A DNA stretch of 13,116 nt from JAYSFC01 sp041913505 (GCA_041913505.1 JAYSFC010000111.1:1-13116), one strand, 5' to 3'; numbered from the stretch's first letter, positions 1 to 6,686 are shown. Translations and numbers: made by a program. The notes: generated by a model not told the origin, from the sequence alone.

Positions 1-596
1 TGAGCGCCCAGGTGTGGGTGACCGAGATCGACCCCATCAACGCCCTGCAGGCCGCCATGGAAGGCTTCAAGGTCGTGACCATGGAATACGCCGCCGACAA
101 GGCCGACATCTTCGTGACCACCACCGGCAACCGCGACGTCATCACCTTCGAGCACATGAAGGCGATGAAGGACCAGTCCATCGTCTGCAACATCGGCCAC
201 TTCGACAACGAGATCCAGGTCGCCAAGCTGGAAGAGCACTGCCAGTGGGAAGAGATCAAGCCCCAGGTGGACCATGTGATCTTCCCGGACGGCAAGCGCA
301 TCATCCTGCTGGCCAAGGGCCGCCTGGTGAACCTGGGCTGCGGCACGGGCCACCCCAGCTTCGTGATGTCCAACTCGTTCGCCAACCAGACCATCGCGCA
401 GATCGAGCTGTTCACCCACCCCGAGGGCTACGACGTGGGCAAGGTCTACGTGCTGCCCAAGCACCTCGACGAGAAGGTGGCGCGCCTGCACCTGAAGAAG
501 GTGGGCGCCATGCTGACCGAACTGAGCGACGAGCAGGCCGCCTACATCGGCGTGCCCAAGCAGGGCCCGTACAAGCCCGACACCTATCGCTATTGA
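1..596 (+). CDS. ahcY: Adenosylhomocysteinase (SAH hydrolase), C-terminal part
   Basis: Cytosolic NAD-dependent enzyme that splits S-adenosylhomocysteine into homocysteine and adenosine, removing the product inhibitor of SAM-dependent methyltransferases. The frame is open from base 3 and the gene begins upstream of the window; about 197 codons of an expected 430-480 are present. Visible family signatures are VWVTEIDPINALQA (end of the NAD-binding fold), TTTGNRDVITFEHM, IVCNIGHFDNEI, GRLVNLGCGTGHPSFVMS and the C-terminal YKPDTYRY, whose Lys and Tyr reach the NAD site of the partner subunit in known structures. The stop is TGA at 594-596. The GTG at base 12 is not a real start, because the conserved sequence continues in frame upstream of it. 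It is followed by a double-hairpin repeat and then two further genes on the same strand (tlyA, metF). Any SAH riboswitch would lie outside the window. Confidence 0.97.
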   Translation, partial: SAQVWVTEIDPINALQAAMEGFKVVTMEYAADKADIFVTTTGNRDVITFEHMKAMKDQSIVCNIGHFDNEIQVAKLEEHCQWEEIKPQVDHVIFPDGKRIILLAKGRLVNLGCGTGHPSFVMSNSFANQTIAQIELFTHPEGYDVGKVYVLPKHLDEKVARLHLKKVGAMLTELSDEQAAYIGVPKQGPYKPDTYRY

Positions 597-603
597 TTCA
601 ACT

Positions 604-658
604 GCTATTAATGTAATAGCTGCCAGCGCCCGTAAACAGGGCGCTAGAACGGTATTTT
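604..658. repeat. Comamonadaceae-type double-hairpin intergenic repeat
   Basis: Two adjacent perfect inverted repeats fill the ahcY-tlyA gap. Hairpin 1 is GCTATTA (604-610), loop ATG, TAATAGC (614-620). Hairpin 2 is AGCGCCC (625-631), 7-base loop, GGGCGCT (639-645), followed by AGA and the T-rich run TATTTT (653-658). From memory, this layout (AATAGCTGC, then an AGCGC stem, then GCGCTAGA and a T-rich end) matches a dispersed intergenic element common in Acidovorax, Delftia and relatives. It may act as a weak terminator or as an RNA-stability element. It is markedly more AT-rich than its flanks, and the tlyA start codon lies only 4 bases past its end. Confidence 0.7.
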
Positions 659-662
659 GCTT

Positions 663-1658
663 ATGAAAACCCAGCGTGCCGATGTGCTCCTGGTGGAAAA
701 GGGGCTGGCCAGCACCCGCTCGCAGGCCCAGCGCCTGATCGCCTCCGGCGTCGAATGGCGCCTGGGCCCGGGTGCGCCCTGGACCAAGGTGCAGAAGAAC
801 GGCGACGACATTCCGGCGGGTTCCGAACTGCGCCTGCTCGACGCGGCCGAAGCGCGCTTTGTCTCGCGCGGCGGCCTCAAGCTCGACGGCGCGCTGGAAT
901 CCCTGGGCCTGGCGGTGCAGGGGCTGCAGTGCCTGGACGTGGGCCAGTCCACCGGCGGCTTCACGCACTGCCTGCTGGAGCGCGGCGCGCGCCGCGTGGT
1001 GGGCGTGGACGTGGGCCACGGCCAGTTGCACGCGCAGTTGCGCCAGGACCCGCGCGTGGTCTGTCTCGAAGGCATCAACGCCCGCGCGCTGGCGCCCGAA
1101 ATGCTTCAGATGGCCTGGGAGGACGCATGGTCCGAGCCCTCCGCCGCCGCCGTGGAGGACGAAGCCGAGCCCGAAAGCCCGTACCGCTGGATGTCTGGTG
1201 ATGGCGAGGTGACCGACTACGACGACAGCGACGATGTGAGCGACGACGACGTGGAGGCCGACCTGGCGCGCGAGCGCGAAGACGCCGCGCCGCCCGCCGC
1301 TGCGGGCGCCCGCCGCCGCCTCCAGGCCTGGGTGGGCGAAAGCACCGCGCCGGTGTTCGAGTTGGTCACGGGTGACCTGTCCTTCATCTCGCTCACGCTG
1401 GTGCTGCCTGCCCTGGTGCCGCTGCTGGCGCCGGGCGGCCACCTGCTGATGCTGGTCAAGCCGCAGTTCGAGCTGCAGCCCGGCCAGGTGGGCAAGGGCG
1501 GCATCGTGCGCGACCCGCTGCTCCATGCGCAGGTCGAGCAGCGCATCCGCGCGTGCTGCGCCGAGCTGGGGCTGCAGGTGCTGGCCTGGATCGACAGCCC
1601 TATCGAGGGCGGCGACGGCAACCGCGAGTTCTTCATTCACGCAAGGAGGCAGGCATGA
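663..1658 (+). CDS. tlyA: TlyA-family rRNA methyltransferase with acidic insertion
   Basis: SAM-dependent RNA methyltransferase of the TlyA (hemolysin A) family; mycobacterial TlyA 2'-O-methylates 16S and 23S rRNA cytidines. Residues 1-60 form an S4 RNA-binding domain (RADVLLVEKGLASTRSQAQRLI), then FVSRGGLKLDGAL (66-78), the SAM-binding segment LDVGQSTGGF (91-100), DLSFIS (238-243), LVKPQFE (264-270) and GNREFF (319-324). K73, D238, K266 and E322 fit the K-D-K-E tetrad of the family. The family motif DVGASTGGF has Gln for Ala at 95. Canonical members of about 250-270 residues run almost directly from NARALAPE to the DLSFIS strand. Here about 80 residues (149-228) intervene, very acidic around 165-207 and then basic. 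The length is 331 aa. ATG 663 is preferred over TTG 657 because homology starts there; no Shine-Dalgarno is visible. The stop overlaps the metF start (ATGA). Confidence 0.9.
   Translation: MKTQRADVLLVEKGLASTRSQAQRLIASGVEWRLGPGAPWTKVQKNGDDIPAGSELRLLDAAEARFVSRGGLKLDGALESLGLAVQGLQCLDVGQSTGGFTHCLLERGARRVVGVDVGHGQLHAQLRQDPRVVCLEGINARALAPEMLQMAWEDAWSEPSAAAVEDEAEPESPYRWMSGDGEVTDYDDSDDVSDDDVEADLAREREDAAPPAAAGARRRLQAWVGESTAPVFELVTGDLSFISLTLVLPALVPLLAPGGHLLMLVKPQFELQPGQVGKGGIVRDPLLHAQVEQRIRACCAELGLQVLAWIDSPIEGGDGNREFFIHARRQA
1643..1649 (+). promoter_or_regulatory. Ribosome binding site of metF
   Basis: AAGGAGG is a near-complete Shine-Dalgarno placed 5 bases before ATG 1655. It lies inside the last codons of tlyA and fixes the metF start despite the 4-base gene overlap. 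Confidence 0.85.
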
Positions 1659-2494
1659 GCCTTTCCTCGGCCCTTCCGGTCAGCTTCGAGTTCTTTCCGC
1701 CCAAGACGCCCGAGGGCGCCGACAAGCTGCGCGCCGTGCGCCAGCAGCTCTATGCGCGGCAGCCCGAGTTCTGCTCGGTGACCTACGGCGCGGGCGGCTC
1801 CACGCAGGCGGGCACCTTCGGCACCGTGCGCGAGATCCTCGCCGAGGGTGTGAGCGCGGCCTCGCACTTCTCGTGCATCGGCGCCACGAAGGACAGCGTG
1901 CGCGCGCAGCTCGCCGAGCTCAAGGCCATGGGCGTGAAGCGCCTCGTGGCGCTGCGCGGCGACCTGCCGAGCGGCTACGGCATGGGCGGCGAGTTCCACT
2001 ACGCGAGCGACCTCGTGGCCTTCATCCGCGCCGAGACCGGCGGCGACTTCCATATCGAAGTGGCGGCCTACCCCGAGGTCCATCCCCAGGCCCGCTCGGC
2101 CGAGGCCGACCTGCAGGCTTTCGCGGCCAAGGTGCGCGCGGGGGCCGACTCCGCCATCACGCAGTACTTCTTCAACGCCGACGCGTACCTGCGCTTCGTG
2201 GAAGATGCGCGCCGCCTGGGCCTCGACGTGCCCGTGGTACCCGGCATCATGCCGATCACGGGCGCCTCGCAGCTCATGCGCTTTTCGGACGCCTGCGGCG
2301 CCGAGATCCCGCGCTGGATCCGCCTGCGCCTGCAAGGCTTTGGCGACGACACGGCCAGCATCCGCGCTTTCGGCCTGGACGTGGTGACGCAGCTGTGCGA
2401 ACAGCTGCGCCGTGCGGGCGTGCCGGGGCTGCACTTCTACACCATGAACCAGAGCGCGGCCACGCTCGCGATCTGCGAGCGGCTGGGGCTCTAG
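1655..2494 (+). CDS. metF: Methylenetetrahydrofolate reductase (MetF)
   Basis: Flavoenzyme reducing 5,10-methylene-THF to 5-methyl-THF, the methyl donor for methionine synthesis. The protein has 279 aa, the normal size for a bacterial catalytic-domain MetF (E. coli 296). Motifs in order: SFEFFPPKT (10-18) with Glu12 equivalent to E. coli Glu28, SVTYGAGGS (41-49), ALRGDLPSG (99-107) with Asp103 equivalent to the flavin-modulating Asp120, AITQYFFN (167-174), PGIMPIT (196-202) and GLHFYTMN (258-265). The start is set by the Shine-Dalgarno at 1643 and the ATGA overlap with tlyA, so the two are probably translationally coupled. With ahcY upstream, it places two steps of the activated-methyl cycle together. 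rlpA follows 19 bases after the stop. Confidence 0.96.
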   Translation: MSLSSALPVSFEFFPPKTPEGADKLRAVRQQLYARQPEFCSVTYGAGGSTQAGTFGTVREILAEGVSAASHFSCIGATKDSVRAQLAELKAMGVKRLVALRGDLPSGYGMGGEFHYASDLVAFIRAETGGDFHIEVAAYPEVHPQARSAEADLQAFAAKVRAGADSAITQYFFNADAYLRFVEDARRLGLDVPVVPGIMPITGASQLMRFSDACGAEIPRWIRLRLQGFGDDTASIRAFGLDVVTQLCEQLRRAGVPGLHFYTMNQSAATLAICERLGL

Positions 2495-2513
2495 GGCCTG
2501 CACGGTCGGCGCC

Positions 2514-3227
2514 ATGCTCAGCCGCTGGAACATTCGCCTGTCCTGGGGGCGCTGGCCGTGGGCCCTGGGGGCCTGCCTGCTGACGGCCCTGCTGGCGGGC
2601 TGCGCGGCGCCGCCCGGGCCGCCCGCGGCTTCGCCTGCCAGCGAGCTCCCCGCGCAGCCCCCCCGCGCCAGGCCCGCGCCGGCTCCCGCTCCCAAGTCCC
2701 GGGCGGCGGCGCCGGCGGTGCCTGCCCCGCCTGCGCCCGACGCTGCGGCGCCCGCCGAGGAGCCTGCCGCCGCGCCCGATGGCGTGCTGCTCGGGCGTGG
2801 GCTCGCGTCCTGGTACGGCCCCAATCTGCACGGCCGCCGCACGGCCAGCGGAGAGCGCTTCGACCGCTACGAATTCACGGCGGCGCACCGCACGCTGCCG
2901 TTTGGCGCGCGCGTGTGCGTGCGCAGTGTGCTCACGGGCAAGGCCGTAGTGGTGCGCATCAACGACCGCGGCCCCTTCGGACCGGACCGTGTGATCGATC
3001 TGAGCGAGGCGGCCGCGGAGGAGCTCGGGATGGTGGGCTTGGGCATCAAGCCCGTGGAGCTGTGGCACCTTGGGCCCGATGAAGAGCGCTGCCCGGACGG
3101 ATGGGGCGACGCCGAGGCCCCAGACGGCGAGGAGACCGCTGCCGCAGCCCCCCGCCGCGCGGGCGGCAAGGTGCGCGCCAAGTCCAGGGGCAAGAGTAAG
3201 CCCAAGCCCAGGGCCCGGGTGCGCTGA
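2514..3227 (+). CDS. rlpA: RlpA-like septal lipoprotein (double-psi beta-barrel)
   Basis: Probable outer-membrane lipoprotein of the RlpA family; Pseudomonas RlpA is a lytic transglycosylase acting on peptide-stripped septal glycans. The N-terminus has a long basic n-region, a hydrophobic stretch and a lipobox LLAGC with Cys30. Residues 31-90 are a Pro/Ala-rich linker. Residues 94-185 form the double-psi beta-barrel: GLASWYGPNLHGRRTASGE, then AAHRTLPFG (123-131) and VVRINDRGPFGPDRVIDLS (146-164). His125 and Asp151 match the positions reported as catalytic in P. aeruginosa RlpA. There is no C-terminal SPOR domain; instead the tail (about 190-237) is acidic and then strongly Lys/Arg-rich. No strong Shine-Dalgarno precedes ATG 2514. 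It may be read through from metF. Its stop lies 3 bases from that of convergent rlmJ. Confidence 0.88.
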   Translation: MLSRWNIRLSWGRWPWALGACLLTALLAGCAAPPGPPAASPASELPAQPPRARPAPAPAPKSRAAAPAVPAPPAPDAAAPAEEPAAAPDGVLLGRGLASWYGPNLHGRRTASGERFDRYEFTAAHRTLPFGARVCVRSVLTGKAVVVRINDRGPFGPDRVIDLSEAAAEELGMVGLGIKPVELWHLGPDEERCPDGWGDAEAPDGEETAAAAPRRAGGKVRAKSRGKSKPKPRARVR

Positions 3228-3230
3228 CGT

Positions 3231-4112
3231 TCAGCCGCCGGAATCGAGCGTGTAGGCCGCGTTGCGGTCCTGGCCCAGCAGTTCCACCATCTGGGGCAGC
3301 GCCTGCTGCAGGGCGGCCTTCAGCGTGTAGGGCGGGTTGATGAGGAACATGCCACTCGCGGGCAGGCCTGGCCGCTTGGCCTCGCCGTCGGCGTTCTTGA
3401 CGATCTGGCTCGACTTGACGGTGAGCGCGGCGTGCAGCCAGCCCTTGCCAGCCTTGGTGGCGAGCGTCTTGAGCCGGCGCGGCAGGTCATGTGCCTCGGG
3501 GCGCGGGATGATGGGGTACCACACCGCGTAGGTGCCCGTGGCGAAACGCTTGAGCGCGTCCTGCACCATGTCGAGCACGCGGCCGTAGTCGCTCTTCATT
3601 TCATAGCTGGGATCGCACAGTACCAGCGCACGCCGGGCCGGTGGGGGCAGGAATTTCTTGGCGCCCTCGAAACCGTCCTCGAGCAGCACGGCCACCTGGC
3701 GGCCCGCTTCGAGCTGGGCCACGTTGCCGGCGAGCGAGCGCTGGTCGGTGGGGTGCAGCTCGAAGAGCTTGAGCTTGTCGTGGTCGCGCAGCAGGCGCTG
3801 CGCTATGAAGGGCGAGCCCGGGTAGACCTTGGTGACCGCCGTGGTGTTGAACGAGCGCACCAGGTCCACGTAGTCCTGCAGGGCGGGCGCCAGATCGCTG
3901 GCCTGCACCAGGCGCAGGATGCCGTCGGCGGCCTCGCCGCTGGTGTTGGCATAGTCCCCGTCGAGCCGGTACAGACCGGCTCCGGCATGGGTGTCCACCA
4001 CCGTGAGCGCCGCGTCTTTCTGCGTCAAGTGTTGCAAAGTGGCAATCAGGACCGTGTGCTTGAGCACATCGGCATGGTTGCCCGCGTGGAAGGCGTGGCG
4101 GTAGCTGAACAT
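3231..4112 (-). CDS. rlmJ: 23S rRNA (adenine-2030-N6)-methyltransferase RlmJ
   Basis: SAM-dependent enzyme that N6-methylates A2030 of 23S rRNA in E. coli. The protein is 293 aa (E. coli about 280). The N-terminus SYRHAFHAGNHADVLKH (3-19) is the family hallmark, followed by VVDTHAGAGLYRL (38-50, SAM motif I), VYPGSP (96-101), FELHP (117-121), LLEDGFEG (143-150), the motif IV strand LVLCDPSYE (163-171) and a C-terminal MFLINPPYTL segment (255-264). Motif IV reads DPSY where amino-methyltransferases usually have DPPY; the codon is clearly AGC. The ATG start fits the family N-terminus. It stands alone on the minus strand between two plus-strand units; 192 bases separate it from the divergent kinase gene. 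Confidence 0.94.
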   Translation of the reverse strand: MFSYRHAFHAGNHADVLKHTVLIATLQHLTQKDAALTVVDTHAGAGLYRLDGDYANTSGEAADGILRLVQASDLAPALQDYVDLVRSFNTTAVTKVYPGSPFIAQRLLRDHDKLKLFELHPTDQRSLAGNVAQLEAGRQVAVLLEDGFEGAKKFLPPPARRALVLCDPSYEMKSDYGRVLDMVQDALKRFATGTYAVWYPIIPRPEAHDLPRRLKTLATKAGKGWLHAALTVKSSQIVKNADGEAKRPGLPASGMFLINPPYTLKAALQQALPQMVELLGQDRNAAYTLDSGG

Positions 4113-4144
4113 GGGCCTCTATGGTAACCAGCGCGGGCCAGGTG

Positions 4145-4160
4145 TTGGCGGGAGCGCCAA
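4145..4160. promoter_or_regulatory. 16-bp palindrome in the rlmJ-kinase divergent region
   Basis: TTGGCG, 4-base spacer GGAG, CGCCAA is a perfect interrupted palindrome 33 bases upstream of the rlmJ start and about 145 upstream of the kinase start. Its position between divergent genes suits an operator or an RNA hairpin in the rlmJ leader. No convincing -10/-35 pair was found nearby, so its role is unassigned. Confidence 0.4.
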
Positions 4161-4265
4161 AATCGCGGGAGGCGCCGCACCCGTGCGCGCCTGTGACGCA
4201 TTTGGCAGGCATGATGCGGTTTGTTGCGAAAGCGGCCGCGCCATGCGCCATGATGCCGGCTGTTG

Positions 4266-4280
4266 CCCGGCGCCGCCGGG
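4266..4280 (+). other. GC-rich hairpin before the kinase gene
   Basis: CCCGGC, loop GCC, GCCGGG forms a 6-bp all-GC hairpin ending 24 bases before ATG 4305. The kinase lacks a Shine-Dalgarno, so a stable hairpin here could influence ribosome loading. In such GC-rich DNA it could also be chance. Confidence 0.35.
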
Positions 4281-4304
4281 ACTCTGCTCACACCCGCCCT
4301 ATCC

Positions 4305-6077
4305 ATGACCGAATCCGCCAGCCTTGTTCCCGCGCCGGGCGTGCGCCATATCGACGCGCTGCCCGCGGGCACGCGCCTGGCCGAGTTCGAGATCCAGGCC
4401 TTGCTTGGCGTGGGCGGTTTCGGCATGGTCTACCAGGCCTTTGACCATTCCCTGCGCCGCAGCGTGGCGATCAAGGAGTACATGCCCTCGGCGCTGGCGG
4501 GGCGCGCGCAGGGGCAGTCGCTGTGGGTGCGCACCTCGAGCGATGAGCAGACCTTTCGCGCGGGCCTGGCCTCGTTCGTGAACGAGGCGCGGCTGCTGGC
4601 GCAGTTCGACCATCCCTCGCTGGTCAAGGTGTTCCGCTTCTGGGAGGCCAACAACACGGCCTACATGGTGATGCCGCTCTATGCGGGCATGACCTTCAAG
4701 CAGGCGCGCGCGCAGATGCGCACGCCGCCGCCCGAAGCCTGGCTGCGCAAGGTGCTGTGGGCGGTGCTCGACGCGCTGCGCGTGCTGCACGGCAGCCACA
4801 TGCTGCACCGCGACATCTCGCCCGACAACATCTTCCTGCAGGACGCGGGCCCGCCCGTGCTGCTCGACCTGGGGGCCGCGCGTCACGCCATCAATGACAA
4901 CGAGCGCCAGCACACGGCCGTGCTCAAGGTCAACTACGCGCCCATCGAGCAGTACGCCGGTGGCGAGGGCAGCGGCCTGCCCCAGGGGCCGTGGAGCGAC
5001 CTGTACTCGCTGGCCGCCGTGGTGTACGGCTGCCTGTGCAACGACACGCCGCTGCCCGCCACGCTGCGCTCCATCCGCGATCGCATGGTGCGCTTTCCGC
5101 GCGTGGCCAAGACCGTGCGCCGCCAGTTCGGCGTGGAGTATTCGGAGCCCTTCGTCGACGCGATCACCCAGGCGCTCGAGTTGCAGCCGCAGAAGCGGCC
5201 CCAGAGCATTGACGCCTTCCTCGAACGCATGGACATGAAGACCGCGCCCGAGGGGCTGCAGCATTTCAACTGGCGGGCCGAGCTGGGGGCGATCTGGATG
5301 CCCGCGGCCGAGGGCGGCCCGACGTCGTCCATGGCCGGAGTGGATGCCGATACGCGGACGCGGAACATGGAGCCACTCCCCGCAGGCGCGGCCGTGGATG
5401 TCGACATCGACACCATGGTGCTGGATGCCCCGCTGTCCGAGCAGCCTGCCGAGCCCGAAGTGGTGGCGGCCGCACCCCGGCCAAGCCCAGCGCCACTGCG
5501 CCACGGCGCGCGCCGGCCCTGGGCCTGGGGGGGCGCCGCGGCGGCGATGGCGGGCGTGGTGTTCGCGGGCTGGTGGGCCATGCGTGCGCCCGCGGCGCCG
5601 CCCAAGGACGACATCATCACCGAGTGGGCAGTTCCCGCAGCCGCGCCGGCCTCGGCCGCCGTTGTGCCCGCCGCGCTCGAGTTGCCCGCCGCGGAGGCGG
5701 TGGAGCCGGCCGCCCGGGAGGTCCCCGCGCCTGTATCCGGGGCCGAGGCGCCCGCGGCCCCTGCCTCCCGGTCTGCTGCTGCACGCCGCACCGCGCACCG
5801 CACGAGCGCGTCCGAGCCGGTGGCGGCCGTGGGGGCTGTGGCGCCCGAGCGGCCGGTGCCGGCGCCGGAGCCCGCCTCGGCGCCTCCGCCCCGTCCCAGG
5901 CCGGCGGCGCCGGCACCGGACCCGCTCCAGGCATGCGCCCAGGTGGGCTTTCTCTCGCGGCCTCTGTGCCTGTACCAGGAATGCCAGAAACCCGGGCTGG
6001 CGAGCCACCCTGTGTGTGTGGAAAACCGCCGCCACCTCGAGGCCGAGGAACAACGCCGCCACACCCTTGGCCAGTGA
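4305..6077 (+). CDS. Transmembrane Ser/Thr protein kinase with Cys-motif tail
   Basis: Hanks-type kinase of 590 aa. The catalytic domain spans about 28-310: Gly-loop LGVGGFGMVY (34-43), Lys57 in VAIKEY, alpha-C Glu94, catalytic loop HRDISPDN (168-175; Asp170, Asn175), DLG (188-190) in place of DFG, and YAPIEQY where many kinases have APE. All residues needed for phosphotransfer are present. Ser replaces the usual Lys after HRD, common in this bacterial subgroup. A linker with an acidic patch (about 364-382) leads to one predicted membrane helix (405-426), then a Pro/Ala-rich stretch to about 538, probably periplasmic. Residues 544-571 hold four Cys spaced C-x10-C-x4-C-x10-C, formed by two copies of C-x3-G-x2-S-x-P-[LV]-C. 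The in-frame TTG at 4263 would add 14 non-conserved residues, so ATG 4305 was chosen. No phosphatase or FHA gene is adjacent; the substrate is unknown. Confidence 0.88.
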   Translation: MTESASLVPAPGVRHIDALPAGTRLAEFEIQALLGVGGFGMVYQAFDHSLRRSVAIKEYMPSALAGRAQGQSLWVRTSSDEQTFRAGLASFVNEARLLAQFDHPSLVKVFRFWEANNTAYMVMPLYAGMTFKQARAQMRTPPPEAWLRKVLWAVLDALRVLHGSHMLHRDISPDNIFLQDAGPPVLLDLGAARHAINDNERQHTAVLKVNYAPIEQYAGGEGSGLPQGPWSDLYSLAAVVYGCLCNDTPLPATLRSIRDRMVRFPRVAKTVRRQFGVEYSEPFVDAITQALELQPQKRPQSIDAFLERMDMKTAPEGLQHFNWRAELGAIWMPAAEGGPTSSMAGVDADTRTRNMEPLPAGAAVDVDIDTMVLDAPLSEQPAEPEVVAAAPRPSPAPLRHGARRPWAWGGAAAAMAGVVFAGWWAMRAPAAPPKDDIITEWAVPAAAPASAAVVPAALELPAAEAVEPAAREVPAPVSGAEAPAAPASRSAAARRTAHRTSASEPVAAVGAVAPERPVPAPEPASAPPPRPRPAAPAPDPLQACAQVGFLSRPLCLYQECQKPGLASHPVCVENRRHLEAEEQRRHTLGQ

Positions 6078-6104
6078 GGTCTTGAGCGGGCCGGTGGTCC
6101 CGGT

Positions 6105-6134
6105 TTGCATGGATAAGGGGCTCTTTCGTATAAT
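6105..6134 (+). promoter_or_regulatory. Promoter of rplM-rpsI
   Basis: A perfect -10 hexamer TATAAT (6129-6134) has a partial -35, TTGCAT (6105-6110), at 18 bases spacing. It begins 27 bases after the kinase stop and implies a start near 6141 and a leader of about 117 bases before rplM. The strength of the -10 suits ribosomal protein genes. Confidence 0.75.
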
Positions 6135-6181
6135 GGCGGGCTTCGCAGCGATTTTGGGTCCCGCGGCGAGGCGTATTGATC

Positions 6182-6220
6182 CCACCTAAGAGGCTTCCGA
6201 AAGAGAAGCACCGACCGTGG
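6182..6220 (+). promoter_or_regulatory. Structured element in the rplM leader
   Basis: In the presumed 5' leader, CCAC (6182-6185) can pair with GTGG (6217-6220), enclosing a hairpin GCTTC (6193-6197), loop CGAAAGA, GAAGC (6205-6209), with a 7x7 internal loop between the stems. L13 leaders that mediate autoregulation are known in other bacteria, so this could be an L13-binding control element. That function is inference only. Confidence 0.4.
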
Positions 6221-6257
6221 AAAAGGGCCCCCCAAACCCTCTACAAAGAGAAAACTC

Positions 6258-6686
6258 ATGTCTACTTTCAGCGCAAAGCCCGCTGAGGTCGTGCACGAGT
6301 GGTTTGTGATTGACGCCACCGATAAGGTGCTCGGACGTGTCGCCAGCGAAGTGGCACTCCGTCTGCGCGGCAAGCACAAGGCCATTTACACGCCTCACGT
6401 CGATACCGGCGATTTCATCGTCATCATCAACGCATCGAAGCTCAAGGTCACTGGCACCAAGTCCCTGGACAAGGTGTACTACCGCCACTCCGGCTACCCC
6501 GGCGGCATCACGGCCACGAACTTCCGTGACCTGCAGGCCAAGCACCCCGGCCGTGCGCTCGAGAAGGCCGTCAAGGGCATGCTGCCCAAGGGTCCCCTGG
6601 GCTACGCCATGATCAAGAAACTCAAGGTGTACGGTGGTGCCGAGCATCCCCACACCGCTCAGCAGCCCAAGGCGCTGGAAATCTAA
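6258..6686 (+). CDS. rplM: 50S ribosomal protein L13
   Basis: Large-subunit protein L13, an early assembly protein that contacts 23S rRNA. The length of 142 aa equals that of the E. coli protein. Recognisable segments are [16 protein letters not shown] (15-30), [19 protein letters not shown] (36-54), [19 protein letters not shown] (74-83), [20 protein letters not shown] (104-123) and the [13 protein letters not shown] tail. The purine-rich AAAGAGA (6245-6251) precedes ATG 6258 at a suitable distance. It is first in a two-gene operon with rpsI, the near-universal bacterial arrangement, and has its own promoter at 6105-6134 and a structured leader. Confidence 0.98.

Noticed and set aside
1637..2842. 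401-codon open frame on the minus strand across metF and rlpA
   Set aside because: It spans two well-supported plus-strand genes and reads as Ala/Gly/Arg-rich sequence without family resemblance.
6078..6104. A terminator between the kinase gene and rplM
   Set aside because: Only a weak 4-bp CGGG/CCCG pairing and no T-tract were seen before the rplM promoter, so this is not supported.
4299..6185. 628-codon open frame on the minus strand opposite the kinase gene
   Set aside because: Its translation is low-complexity Arg/His/Gly/Ala sequence with no motif, while the plus strand has all kinase motifs. It is a codon-bias shadow in GC-rich DNA.
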